Notes under the pieces: model-generated | What the model was told of the DNA's origin: nothing | Databases searched by the model: none | The model's input: only the letters and a program-made list of their open reading frames with translations | Translations under genes and position numbers: made by a program | Shown here: positions 33,961 to 42,595 of the stretch, one piece after another | Numbering within the stretch: the first letter of the stretch is position 1 | Layout of the letters: each line of letters begins with the position of its first letter | Source: Micromonospora sp. WMMD1120 | GTDB taxonomy: Bacteria > Actinomycetota > Actinomycetes > Mycobacteriales > Micromonosporaceae | Reading direction: 5' to 3' | Length of the DNA stretch: 64,000 nt | NCBI RefSeq assembly: GCF_029626235.1 | Contig: NZ_JARUBO010000005.1 | Location: 3,876,501-3,940,500, forward strand

Positions 33961-34159
33961 GCTGGCATCCAAGCAGAGGCCGGTGGCGGGACGCCATCGG
34001 TGGCTGCCTGTCCGACACGCCGCCGGGGCGCCGACCGCCGCTTGGAACCGGGCTGCGACCGGCAGCGGCGCACGAGCCGGTCCCGCTCGATTACCCGAGT
34101 GATCAGCACCGTTATCACCGGCACCATCGTCGGGCGTGACGAACGGCTACCCTTGGACC

Positions 34160-35263
34160 ATGTCGGATGAGTCGGGGTTGGACAAGCATTCCGTCTGGCG
34201 CAGCACGGACCAGGGCCGCAATGAGGGAAAAGTGACCACCTCCGTCCCGTCGGCCGCAGTCAGGAAAATGCGTCATGTGGAGGCCTGCCTCGGGCATCCG
34301 GTCCAATACGACAGCCGAACCACCGGTTTCGAAAAATTCGATCTGCCGTACGTGGCGCTGCCGGAGACGGACCTCTCCCAGATCGACACGCGGACGAATT
34401 TCCTTGGGCGCCCGTTGCGCGCTCCGGTCCTCATCGGCGCCATGACCGGCGGCACCGAACTGGCGGCCACCATCAATCGAAACCTGGCCGTCGCCGCCGA
34501 CCACCTGGGCCTTGGGCTCATGCTCGGATCCCAGCGCATCATGGTCGACGACGCGACCGCACGGTCGTCCTTCGAGGTGCGTAAGTACGCCGCCGACGCG
34601 TTGCTCGTCGGAAACCTCGGCCTCGCCCAGCTCAACAGTGGGTACACAGCCGCGCAGGCCCGCCTGGCGGTGGAACTGGTGGGCGCCGACGCCCTGGCCT
34701 TTCATACCAATCCCCTGCAGGAGGCAATGCAGTCCGGCGGGGACGGCAACTTCCGAAGTCTGGTGAGCCGGCTGGCGGAGGTCGTCGACGCGGTGCCATT
34801 TCCGGTCCTGCTGAAGGAGGTGGGGCACGGCATCGGTGCGGTGACCGCCGGACGCCTCGGGGACGTCGCGCTGGCGGCCGTGGATGTGGCCGGGGCGGGC
34901 GGCACGTCGTGGAGCCGGGTGGAGCAGTACGTCGCACATGGCGAGGTGCGCCATCATGAGCTCGCGGAGTGGGGCATCCCCACCATGCAGGCTCTCTGCG
35001 AGGTCAAGCAGGTCATGCCGAGGATGCCGTTGATCGCTTCGGGAGGCATCAGGTCCGGCGTCGACGCCGCGAAGGCGATTGCCCTCGGCGCGAGCGTGGT
35101 GGCGGTGGCGCTACCACTGCTCGAACCGGCGACACGGTCACCGGAGGCTGTCATCGGCTGGTTGGAGCGCTTCCTCTGGGAGTTGCGCGTGGCCATGCAC
35201 TGCGCCGGCTGCGCGAACCTGGCGGAGCTGTCCGCGGTCGGCCGCCTGCAGCCGCGGTTCTGA
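34160..35263 (+). CDS. fni: Type 2 isopentenyl-diphosphate isomerase (FMN-dependent)
   Basis: 367 aa, close to the family norm. Landmarks are AAVRKMRHVEACLGHPVQY (RKxxHixxc), APVLIGAMTGGTE, LGLMLGSQRIMVDD, GNLGLAQLNSGY, NPLQEAMQSGGDGNF (substrate-binding NxxQE), LLKEVGHGI, DVAGAGGTSW and the FMN phosphate site IASGGIRSGVDAAKAIALGA. It interconverts IPP and DMAPP. A TACCCT box ends 6 nt before ATG 34160, so the messenger is likely leaderless. It lies directly before the split phosphonopyruvate decarboxylase genes; its link to that pathway is unclear. Confidence 0.9.
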   Translation: MSDESGLDKHSVWRSTDQGRNEGKVTTSVPSAAVRKMRHVEACLGHPVQYDSRTTGFEKFDLPYVALPETDLSQIDTRTNFLGRPLRAPVLIGAMTGGTELAATINRNLAVAADHLGLGLMLGSQRIMVDDATARSSFEVRKYAADALLVGNLGLAQLNSGYTAAQARLAVELVGADALAFHTNPLQEAMQSGGDGNFRSLVSRLAEVVDAVPFPVLLKEVGHGIGAVTAGRLGDVALAAVDVAGAGGTSWSRVEQYVAHGEVRHHELAEWGIPTMQALCEVKQVMPRMPLIASGGIRSGVDAAKAIALGASVVAVALPLLEPATRSPEAVIGWLERFLWELRVAMHCAGCANLAELSAVGRLQPRF

Positions 35264-35355
35264 GCATGCGCGCGGCGGGCAGTCTCCTCCTGGCCGGCGA
35301 CCACCGAACACTCTCGGGCATCGACGCGCGGCACATCCGGCGTCGGTGTCGTCTA

Positions 35356-35384
35356 TTGACATATCAGCCCACGCTGACGAGCAT
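35356..35384 (+). promoter_or_regulatory. Candidate promoter of the decarboxylase genes
   Basis: A perfect TTGACA (35356-35361) with a 17-nt spacer to a weak GAGCAT (-10). It lies 116 nt before the first decarboxylase start in the 236-bp spacer after the isomerase gene. Confidence 0.4.
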
Positions 35385-35499
35385 CTACCAACGTCATCCG
35401 GCGTCCGCTGAGGCGGGGTGCCGAGAACGGGGGAAGCGGAAGCGGCTCAAGGGATCTCTCAGCCATCCGGCAGGGAGCATCTCGGCGTGAGCGCGCGCC

Positions 35500-36054
35500 G
35501 TGTCGACCAGGAGATCACCGAGGAGGCGGGACGTCCTGTCCACGTCGTCACACTCACCACACGCTCAGACCATCATCGATCGGCTCGCGCACCATGGCGT
35601 CACCCATGCCACCGGCGTGCCCTGCTCATATCTCAAAGGACTGTTCAGTCTGCTCGAGGCCGGGGCCCGGCACGCCGCAGGCATCCGCTACCTCCCCGCT
35701 CCGAGGGAGGATACGGCCCTCGGTGTCGCGTCCGGAATCGCCGTCGGTGGCCAGCGGCCGGTGGTGCTCATGCAGAACTCCGGTCTCGGGTACTCGTTGA
35801 ATGTCCTGACGTCGTTCAACCTGATCTACGACGTTCCCCTGCTGCTCATCGTGAGTTGGCGCGGATGTCCGGGTGCGGGCGACGCGGTGGAGCATGACGT
35901 CATCGGGGAGAAGCTTCCCGCGCTGCTCGATCTGTTCGAGCTGCCCTACGAGATTCTTGCCGCTCGTGACCCCGCCGCGAGCGTCGACCGCTGTATGAAG
36001 CTGATGGCCGACACCTGCCGACCCACCGTGCTGATCGTCCCTGAAGGGGTTTGA
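35500..36054 (+). CDS. Phosphonopyruvate decarboxylase, alpha (N-terminal PYR domain) subunit
   Basis: 184 aa. ThDP-enzyme PYR domain: IIDRLAHHGVTHATGVPCSYLKGLFSLLE, then YLPAPREDTALGVASGIAVGG with the activating Glu, LMQNSGLGYSLNVLTSFN and PLLLIVSWRGCPGAGDAVEHDVIG. GVPCSYL and the SWRG segment are typical of Ppd. The GTG at 35500 lacks a good ribosome site, whereas AGGAGG at 35521-35526 lies 6-9 nt before GTC 35533/CTG 35536, so translation may begin there at a rare codon. One-chain Ppd is about 370-390 aa; here it is split in two. Confidence 0.87.
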   Translation: MSTRRSPRRRDVLSTSSHSPHAQTIIDRLAHHGVTHATGVPCSYLKGLFSLLEAGARHAAGIRYLPAPREDTALGVASGIAVGGQRPVVLMQNSGLGYSLNVLTSFNLIYDVPLLLIVSWRGCPGAGDAVEHDVIGEKLPALLDLFELPYEILAARDPAASVDRCMKLMADTCRPTVLIVPEGV

Positions 36055-36055
36055 C

Positions 36056-36613
36056 GTGTTGACCTCGGAAGCGGTCATGAAGCGGGTGATCCGGGCGGTG
36101 CCGGACGCCTGCGTCGTGTCGACCTGCGGATATCCCAGTCGAGAGCTTTACAACATCGAGGACCGCCCGGGCAATCTGTACCTGCTCGGCTCGATGGGCA
36201 TGGCAGCCCCGATCGCGTACGGGATCGCACTGGCACGCCCCGGACGTCACGTCGTCGCCTTCGACGGCGACGGCTCCGTGGCCATGAATCTCGGTTGTCT
36301 GACCCTGGCGGCGGAGACAGCCGCATCCGTCATTCACGTCGTGCTCGACAACGGCATGCACCAGAGCACCGGTGGACAGAAGTCCCTGCTACCCACCAGT
36401 CTGACAACCGTCGCCCGGGGCGCGGGTTATCCGACCGTGCTGAGCCTACGTTCCGAGGACGACCTCGCCGCCCTGGACACCATCGGCGAGCACCGAGGGC
36501 CGTTGTTCGTGCACGCCACCGTGGTACCCCGCCAGTCGGGAGCCGGTCGTCGTGTCCAGCAGACACCGCAGGAGTTGGTCGCACGCGTCGGCGCGTTCCT
36601 CGACATGAGCTGA
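36056..36613 (+). CDS. Phosphonopyruvate decarboxylase, beta (ThDP-binding) subunit
   Basis: 185 aa; GTG start one nt after the alpha stop, with GAAGGGG upstream. PP domain: STCGYPSRELYNIEDRPGNLYLLGSMGMAAPIAYGIAL, the ThDP/Mg motif GDGS (71-74) followed by AMNLGCLTLA and the closing VLDNGMHQSTGGQKS. Together the two chains give the complete fold that decarboxylates phosphonopyruvate to phosphonoacetaldehyde, the step that makes C-P formation irreversible. The two-gene form resembles the sulfopyruvate decarboxylase layout (ComD/ComE), but pepM in the locus favours phosphonopyruvate. Confidence 0.88.
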   Translation: MLTSEAVMKRVIRAVPDACVVSTCGYPSRELYNIEDRPGNLYLLGSMGMAAPIAYGIALARPGRHVVAFDGDGSVAMNLGCLTLAAETAASVIHVVLDNGMHQSTGGQKSLLPTSLTTVARGAGYPTVLSLRSEDDLAALDTIGEHRGPLFVHATVVPRQSGAGRRVQQTPQELVARVGAFLDMS

Positions 36614-36794
36614 TCCCGACCAGCGGCCTCGACATCTCTGAGCCGTCCAGGGTGGGTGGGAGCCTGTTCGGAGGGTCGCACTCGACTCCGCAGGTGTGGA
36701 CGGCCGTCGCCTCGTCGCCGGTTGCGTGGAGGTCCGACGATAGGATCGGCGAACACCGATCGATGTGCGTTCGCCGTCCCTTGCAGGAGGTGTC

Positions 36795-38003
36795 GTGCCG
36801 GACCTGATCGTGGCGCTCCAAAGACGGATCGACGTCAATGCTGTGCGTGCCGTGAACACCTACCAGCGAGAGGTGCCCGAGTACGCGTCACCGTCACCGG
36901 AGCAGCTCACGCACATGCTCGACTTCGCGCGTTTCATCCGCCGCGTGAGTCTGGAGCGCGTACGGGACGACACGCCGCTCGACGAGGACGACCTGGCGGC
37001 CATCGGCGACGTCGGCCGACGACGGGGCGAGGACCGGCTCTCGCTGGCGTCGCAGCGGCAGGCGCTCAGCACCCACACCGCACTGATGCTGCGCGACGTG
37101 GTGGAGACCGCTACCGCGGCAAACACCGAGGACGTGCTCCACATGGCCAACTGGCTCGGGCGGGAGGGTAACCGAGCCCGCGGCGCCTACCTGGACGGGT
37201 ACCTGGTTGGCGTCGCACAGACCTGGTCGATGTCGGCTCAGGTCCAACTACTCGCGCGGTCGCTGCTGGCCGACGAACCACCGCCGACGGGCATCGCTCG
37301 GGCGGCCGGCGTACGTCTCGCGCAGCACTGGTTGGTGACGGTTGTTCGGTTCGACCCGCCGGGCCTGACCGCGCCGGCTCGCAAGCGCATCGTCGCCGCG
37401 GTGCTGGCGTCCTGGCGGATCCCGATGTCCTGGCTCGGGCCGGCGGAGTTGGTGCTTGTCACGCCGGCATCGGTCGATGCGCCGACGGCCACGTCGGCAT
37501 GGCTTGTCGACGGTGGCGTTCACGGTCCGGCGGCGGATCGTACCCTGGACCTGGTCCGCGGCATCGCGGTGGACTCCGGCCGTGAGTGCGCCGCCGGCGC
37601 TGCCCTCGGGCCTGTGGGCCAGCTGGCCGGTGTGCTGGACCAGGCACGACAGATCAGCCGACTGACGTCGGCGGAGCGAAGGCCCCAGCACCTCTACAGC
37701 GTGGCGGACAGGTTCGTCGAGCTCGGAGCCGTCCGCTCGCCCCAGATGGACGGTTGGCTGCGGGAGCTCATCACCCGACTCGAAGCCGGGCCGGACCTGA
37801 TCCGCACCCTCGACGCGTACTACCTGCACGACATGTCCCGACCGGCGACGGCGCGGGCGCTCGGCGTGCACACCCGCACGCTCGACTACCGCCTGCGACG
37901 CGTAGAGGAGCTGACCGGGCTGCGTCCGGCCTCGACCCGCGGCGTACGGATCCTGACCGCCGCCGTCGCCTGGGCGTTCGCCGACCGACTGCGGGAGGAA
38001 TGA
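36795..38003 (+). CDS. PucR/CdaR-type transcriptional regulator
   Basis: 402 aa; GTG with AGGAGGTG upstream. The N-terminal 290 residues are helical and Ala-rich (an RsbRD-like/GGDEF-related middle region). The C-terminus is the PucR helix-turn-helix: LIRTLDAYYLHDMSRPATARALGVHTRTLDYRLRRVEELTGL. Such regulators often control biosynthetic genes in actinomycetes. It lies 180 bp after the decarboxylase genes on the same strand and could be the cluster's regulator (inference). Confidence 0.85.
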   Translation: MPDLIVALQRRIDVNAVRAVNTYQREVPEYASPSPEQLTHMLDFARFIRRVSLERVRDDTPLDEDDLAAIGDVGRRRGEDRLSLASQRQALSTHTALMLRDVVETATAANTEDVLHMANWLGREGNRARGAYLDGYLVGVAQTWSMSAQVQLLARSLLADEPPPTGIARAAGVRLAQHWLVTVVRFDPPGLTAPARKRIVAAVLASWRIPMSWLGPAELVLVTPASVDAPTATSAWLVDGGVHGPAADRTLDLVRGIAVDSGRECAAGAALGPVGQLAGVLDQARQISRLTSAERRPQHLYSVADRFVELGAVRSPQMDGWLRELITRLEAGPDLIRTLDAYYLHDMSRPATARALGVHTRTLDYRLRRVEELTGLRPASTRGVRILTAAVAWAFADRLREE

Positions 38004-38074
38004 CGAGGCGGGGCGTAGCCGGTCGACCGCCGCTGACACCGCGACGGTCGACCGGTTCGATCCGTGCGGCCTCC

Positions 38075-38662
38075 TCAGCAGCTGACCTGCACGATGGGGG
38101 ACTGTGTCGTCAGCGTCACTGACGGTGGGTAGTAGCCACCGGGAGCGGTGTACGTGTGGATGCCCTTGGTGACGTAGTAGTTCGGCACACCCTGGCAGAT
38201 CGTGAAGGCGACACCCGTGTACTTCTTGTTCCCCGGGCCGGAGTTCAGGCTTCCGACCGACACCAGGAAGAATCCGCTGCCCGGGACGTACTGGTACAAC
38301 TCGGCCTGAGCGCCGATGTACGGGACCGGCGCGTCACACCACGACTCGGCCTTGCCGTCGATGCTGCCCGGGATGCCGTTGCCGCCCGTCGACGCATGTG
38401 GGTACTGGGCCCGTGCGCTGCAGGTGATCACATTCGCGGCGGCTGCCGTGGCCGGCCCACGAGCGGTCGACGTCCGGCTGAACGTGGGCGTCGTCGCCGT
38501 GGCCTGCTCCCCGGCCAGAGCCTGTGCCGCTGCGAGCACCGGCTGCGGGATCGTCCCGGCAGCCGTTGCGGACTCTGCCGCACTGGCCGGAGTGGCAACG
38601 GCGGCCACGGAGACCGCCAGCAGTGCGGCGAGCCCCATTCCGAACACGCGACGTCTGAGCAT
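38075..38662 (-). CDS. Secreted hypothetical protein
   Basis: 195 aa with a clear signal peptide (RRRVFGMGLAALLAVSVAAV then ATPASAAES, cleavage near 29). The mature part has four Cys (two disulfides possible), is Gly/Tyr/Ser-rich and beta-like (AQAELYQYVPGSGFFLVSVGSL), and ends VQVSC. No family recognised. The genes on both sides are convergent or unrelated. Confidence 0.75.
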   Translation of the reverse strand: MLRRRVFGMGLAALLAVSVAAVATPASAAESATAAGTIPQPVLAAAQALAGEQATATTPTFSRTSTARGPATAAAANVITCSARAQYPHASTGGNGIPGSIDGKAESWCDAPVPYIGAQAELYQYVPGSGFFLVSVGSLNSGPGNKKYTGVAFTICQGVPNYYVTKGIHTYTAPGGYYPPSVTLTTQSPIVQVSC

Positions 38663-39270
38663 CTTCCCCTCCTAGAAATCGTTCCCCGGAGTAGCTGGGG
38701 AATCGAAGAACATGGTGAGGAAACTATTCAGCGAAAGGTACGCCGGCGTCTTCGTGAAGAATCGCAAAATCGCGCCCTGGCCGACTCCTGTCTTTGTCAT
38801 GCCGCGCAACGGGCGGCGCCGGCCCTGACGCTGACGGCTGCTCTCGGCCGGCGGTCAGGCGTCCTGCGAAGGCGATGTCGAAGGCGTTCAGGGCGGCAAC
38901 GGGTGACCGCTGCTACCTCGCCGCAGGCATCACGGCACTGATCACCACGCCCGCCCCGACCGTCGCGACAACCGCACCGGCAGCATCGACGACACCTCAC
39001 CCACCCCCGATGGCACGAGGTCACCCACGCCGCGGCCGACGCTCACCACCTCATGACTGGCCGAACGCCCACTCGACCCGGACACTGAACAGGAAGCGCC
39101 ACGGGACGTGACCCGTCCGCCCGGCACGACAGCCTCTCCACCGGCTGTGGGGGTTGGCGGGCGTGGCTCACGCCGTACCCGTGCTGGCAGGTGGACTGGC
39201 TGACGAGCCGGCAGGCGTGGTCGCTGACCGCGGCGCTGCTCGGAGGCCGCACGACCACGCGCGGCCCGGC
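38663..39270. other. No recognisable gene
   Basis: 608 bp between the secreted-protein gene and the SUKH-like gene, both on the minus strand. No frame on either strand gives a credible product; no strong hairpin or repeat is seen. Confidence 0.5.
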
Positions 39271-40380
39271 TCAGCCGTCGAACCGCCTCCACGGGATTCC
39301 GAGACCGCCCAGTGGACGTAGCACGCTGCGGTGCGCGGCGCCGATCCACACGGAGAACTCTCCGTGCCAGGAGTCGGTCACTTCGGCGATCAGGCCCGGC
39401 GCGACGAAGAAGCGGGTCGAGTCATTCGGCCAGCGCCACGGCTCCCACGGCACCGGCGTCAACCCTGCGGTGACCAGCTCCACGTGTTCGGCTCCAAGCT
39501 CATTGCTCAGGGCGAGGTAATGGGCGTTCATCATCGTCTCGTAGACGGCGAATTTGACGAGGAAACCGCTCATCCGCTCGTGCTCTGGCCGCAGCCCGTA
39601 ATCATCCTGGTCGATCAACACCGCGGGGTCGTCGTCCGATGGGTCGAACAGCCAGACGAAGCCTCCCTGGTTCTCGTGCCCGAACTCGATGAGGCCGTTG
39701 TGCGCAAGCCTCCACTTCTCTGGGCGTCTCAGGAAGTTCTGCTGGCCGAGGAGGGCTGGTCGGCGTCGGGCCAGTCGGTAGAAGGCGGCCAGTGGTTCGG
39801 GCACCGTCCAGCCGCTCGCGGCGAACTCGCCGAGGTCCTCGGCGGTTGCGGGAACCCAGCCTTCGACGAACTGACGGAGCGCGGTGGCCGGGGCGGACCG
39901 GACGTTGGCAAGCCAGGTCAGGTCCGGCAGAGCTGCGGGTTCGGTCGACGGCCGGACGCGGTCGAGAACGTCACCGGTCAGTTCCGGGTCGATCATCAGC
40001 GCGGCACTGAACAGAACCCCATCGCTGTAGTGGCCCTGTGCGGGCTTGCCGAAACCCAGGTAGAGACAGCCCGTGGGAAGGCGCGCCAGCAGGTGGATCG
40101 GGCGGACATCGCGTTGTTCCGCCCGGCCCCACCGGGGCGAGGTCGGCGAGTGCCCGAACAGTCGAACGCCGACGTCCTCGGCGAATGGCCCGTGAAGGTG
40201 AAACTCTTGACTGCTCCATACCCCGGTGACGTCCAGGCCGTCTCTCGCATTGGCGATGATCACCGATGCGTCTCTGCCGAGGACGACGGACGCGCCGTCA
40301 GCCTCGTGGACGACGAGGTCGTCGCCGGCGAGTCGTATCGCGGCGCTTTCGGTCATGATGTCGTTCGGGGTGACCGGCAC
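39271..40380 (-). CDS. SUKH-like hypothetical protein
   Basis: 369 aa. GTG 40380 is supported by a TAGGCT box ending 7 nt upstream (leaderless type); ATG 40356 is an alternative. The second half (VPEPLAAFYRLARRRPALLGQQNFL, NGLIEFGHENQGGFVWLFDPSDDDPAVLI) has the ENQG/W pattern of SUKH (SMI1/KNR4) proteins, many of which are immunity proteins against toxins. The first half is unassigned. No toxin gene is adjacent. Confidence 0.65.
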   Translation of the reverse strand: MPVTPNDIMTESAAIRLAGDDLVVHEADGASVVLGRDASVIIANARDGLDVTGVWSSQEFHLHGPFAEDVGVRLFGHSPTSPRWGRAEQRDVRPIHLLARLPTGCLYLGFGKPAQGHYSDGVLFSAALMIDPELTGDVLDRVRPSTEPAALPDLTWLANVRSAPATALRQFVEGWVPATAEDLGEFAASGWTVPEPLAAFYRLARRRPALLGQQNFLRRPEKWRLAHNGLIEFGHENQGGFVWLFDPSDDDPAVLIDQDDYGLRPEHERMSGFLVKFAVYETMMNAHYLALSNELGAEHVELVTAGLTPVPWEPWRWPNDSTRFFVAPGLIAEVTDSWHGEFSVWIGAAHRSVLRPLGGLGIPWRRFDG

Positions 40381-40505
40381 GGCGGAGAGCCTAGACGGTC
40401 AGATCCGGGGGAGCTGACGGCCGTCGGGCAGCGTACGGCCGATCAGTGCTGCCGTGCCAGCCGACCGCCGGGCACGCTCGCCCCGCCCCTCTACCCTCGG
40501 ACCTT

Positions 40506-41087
40506 GTGATATCTGAGCTGGCTGATGTCGTCGCGGCGTGCGGGTCCACGGTCGCGGTCGTCGTGACTGTCATCTTCGCCCTCCGTCAGCTGCGCTCGGC
40601 GCAGACCGCCAACCAGACTCTCGTCGCGATCGAACTGCTGACCCGGGACCGCTCCAGCGACGAGTTCCTCCGCGCTGAGGACTTCGTCCTCAACGAGCTT
40701 GCCGTTCGACACCCGGCACCCGGTCTCAGCGTCAGCGACCTCCCGGCCGAGGCCCGCCACCAGGTGGTCCGGCTGTCCCTGTACTACAACGGTCTGGGCC
40801 AGATGCTGGCCTTCGCGGCGGTCGACCCGAGGCTGCTGGTGGGGACGGTCAGCTATCGCTCCCGACAGGCCTGGCGCATCCTGGAGCCCTACATCCTCGC
40901 CGAGCGCGCCCAACGCGGTGAGACGTACCTGTCCCACTTCGAGCACCTCGTCCACGTGGCCACGCACAACCCGTGGGCCCTGGCGGTACGGAAGTTCGGC
41001 CTCAAGCGCTTCGACAGCTATCCGGCCGAACTGCGGATGCGGGACGGCTCGCCGGACGCGTTGCCGCGTGAGCACGAAACCGCCTGA
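40506..41087 (+). CDS. DUF4760-like membrane-anchored protein
   Basis: 193 aa from GTG 40506, with TACCCT ending 8 nt upstream (leaderless type). One N-terminal membrane helix (ISELADVVAACGSTVAVVVTVIFAL) is followed by a soluble helical domain (QLRSAQTANQTLVAIELLTRD..., VRLSLYYNGLGQMLAFAAVDPRLL...). This is the usual shape of DUF4760 proteins, function unknown. It is divergent from the SUKH-like gene. Confidence 0.72.
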   Translation: MISELADVVAACGSTVAVVVTVIFALRQLRSAQTANQTLVAIELLTRDRSSDEFLRAEDFVLNELAVRHPAPGLSVSDLPAEARHQVVRLSLYYNGLGQMLAFAAVDPRLLVGTVSYRSRQAWRILEPYILAERAQRGETYLSHFEHLVHVATHNPWALAVRKFGLKRFDSYPAELRMRDGSPDALPREHETA

Positions 41088-41099
41088 TCTGGACGGAGG

Positions 41100-41333
41100 C
41101 TAGCGTTCGCCACCGACAAGGCTGGGCGAGTCGCCCTCTCCCGACACCTTCGCGCTCACCAGTGAGGTGAGCACCGACAGCACCGCGGCACCGGAGGCGA
41201 TGCCCCCGGCCGCCGCCCAGTCCGCCTGCCACGCGTTGAACGCGACGTCGGCGCCCCAGTAGAGCAGCAGGCCCTGCGCGGCGCTCTTCACCGCCCGCTC
41301 GGCGGCGGCCTTCCAGAACTTCGTGGTGAACAT
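41100..41333 (-). CDS. Holin-like small membrane protein (r1t type)
   Basis: 77 aa; ATG after GGAGGT. Opens MFTTKFWKAAAERAVKSAAQGLLLYWG, then a hydrophobic stretch (WAAAGGIASGAAVLSVLTSLVSAKV) and a polar tail, the pattern of r1t/LLH holins that are common as solitary chromosomal genes in actinomycetes. No lysin or phage gene is adjacent, so its role may not be lysis. Confidence 0.8.
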   Translation of the reverse strand: MFTTKFWKAAAERAVKSAAQGLLLYWGADVAFNAWQADWAAAGGIASGAAVLSVLTSLVSAKVSGEGDSPSLVGGER

Positions 41334-41465
41334 CGTGGTACCTCCGGGGGTGGGTTCATCGGACGATCCATACCTCAAGAGTGCCTGGTCAGGAGCGGTT
41401 TGTGCACGCCGCGCGACCATCCGGGATCGGGCATTGGCGGGCGTCAGGGCCGGTGAGCGCGGACA

Positions 41466-41828
41466 ATGGCACGGATGGCGCCCGCCTTCGTCCTGCACCT
41501 GCACCGCAGACCCCGGCCGCACTTCGACCTGCGGCTGGAGGAGGGTGGCGTGCTGCGCTCCTGGGCGGTGCCCCGTGGCCTGCCGGACACCCCCGAGCAG
41601 AACCGTCTCGCGATCACCGTGCCGGACCACGACCTTGCACACCTCAGGTACGAGGATGCCGACAAGTCGATCGCCGACATCGGCACGTGGGAGGAGCACG
41701 ACCGCACCGACCGGCGCATGCTGTTCACGTTGCACGGTCGCGCGGGTTCCCGGCGATACGCGCTCATCCGCACCGCGGACGGGTGGCTGCTCCACCTGAC
41801 CAGGGAGCAGCCACCCGGGCGGGCCTAG
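41466..41828 (+). CDS. Stand-alone LigD 3'-phosphoesterase domain protein
   Basis: 120 aa. FVLHLHRRPRPHFDLRLEEGGVLRSWAVPRGLP contains the conserved His, Asp and Arg of the 3'-phosphoesterase domain of DNA ligase D. EEHDRTDRRMLFTLHG and YALIRTADGWLLHL complete the barrel. In LigD the domain trims 3' ends during non-homologous end joining; this separate short version probably does the same. A hairpin follows. Confidence 0.87.
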   Translation: MARMAPAFVLHLHRRPRPHFDLRLEEGGVLRSWAVPRGLPDTPEQNRLAITVPDHDLAHLRYEDADKSIADIGTWEEHDRTDRRMLFTLHGRAGSRRYALIRTADGWLLHLTREQPPGRA

Positions 41829-41835
41829 CAGGGCG

Positions 41836-41856
41836 GGACGCCGTTGGCCGGCGTCC
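41836..41856. terminator. Terminator between convergent genes
   Basis: 8-bp stem GGACGCCG/CGGCGTCC with a 5-nt loop, just after the phosphoesterase stop and before the end of the convergent gene. Confidence 0.7.
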
Positions 41857-41885
41857 GCGTAACCGGACGGGTGCCGTGGACAGGC

Positions 41886-42392
41886 TCAGTGCGTCCAGCC
41901 GGCGGCGTGCATAGCGTTGTGCAACCAGCTGCCTGAACTGAGCGGCCGGACGGTGTTGCCATCGTCGACCTGGTGCGGGAAGCGGGACAGGACCTGGGCG
42001 AGATCCTGCTCCGCCGGTCGGGGCAGTTGGCCGAGCGCCTCGTCGAGTGTCAGACCGCTCGCCTCGACGACCTCGGGGTGCTTGCCGACGTACGCCGCAA
42101 CGTGGTCGATCACGGCCGCGAGACGCTGGCGTAGGCGGGCGGCGTCGGGCGCGTCGCGGCTCTCCGCCAGCTCGACCAGTTGCCAGGCCGGCCCGAAAAC
42201 GGGCAGCAGTCGTCCGCCCGCCGCGTTGAAGAACTCCAGGGCTCCACGACGGGTGTCGGCAGCACCGAACCCATCCTCGATCATCTGCCGCACGTTCGAG
42301 TAGACGTGGGCGAAGGTGTCGTCGGAGGCGATGGCGACGATCGTGGTGGTCGTGCGTGGGGCGCTGACAATTGGGGTCGAGGATTCGTCCAC
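41886..42392 (-). CDS. Conserved hypothetical protein
   Basis: 168 aa from GTG 42392, chosen because GGGAGGA lies 8 nt upstream; a longer frame reaches 42431. The protein is soluble and helical (DTFAHVYSNVRQMIEDGFG, ARLRQRLAAVIDHVAAYVGKHP) and ends PLSSGSWLHNAMHAAGWTH. No family is recognised. Confidence 0.6.
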   Translation of the reverse strand: MDESSTPIVSAPRTTTTIVAIASDDTFAHVYSNVRQMIEDGFGAADTRRGALEFFNAAGGRLLPVFGPAWQLVELAESRDAPDAARLRQRLAAVIDHVAAYVGKHPEVVEASGLTLDEALGQLPRPAEQDLAQVLSRFPHQVDDGNTVRPLSSGSWLHNAMHAAGWTH

Positions 42393-42595
42393 TCTGCTTT
42401 CCTCCCGTACAAGCGTGATGTGGAAGCTCACCTGTCGCCGTCAGGCTAGGCAGTCAGGTCAACCCGACCACGACATGACGAATGTCAATTGGTGAACGCC
42501 TACTGCCGTGGGGTGCGCGCGGGTTGATACTGATGACCGCCGATTGCCGATAGCGTTCGCACTGACACTGTCCGCGTACCCTGAAAGGTTCTGCC

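Noticed and set aside
35266..35490. 74-codon frame between the IPP isomerase and decarboxylase genes
   Set aside because: No ribosome site, no recognisable features, and it contains a good TTGACA promoter element.
35500..36613. Sulfopyruvate decarboxylase (coenzyme M type) as function of the split ThDP enzyme
   Set aside because: The two-gene form fits, but pepM and a PhnW-like gene in the same locus make phosphonopyruvate the likely substrate.
41100..41333. Prophage remnant around the holin-like gene
   Set aside because: No lysin, capsid, tail or integrase gene is nearby; solitary holin-like genes are common in actinomycetes.
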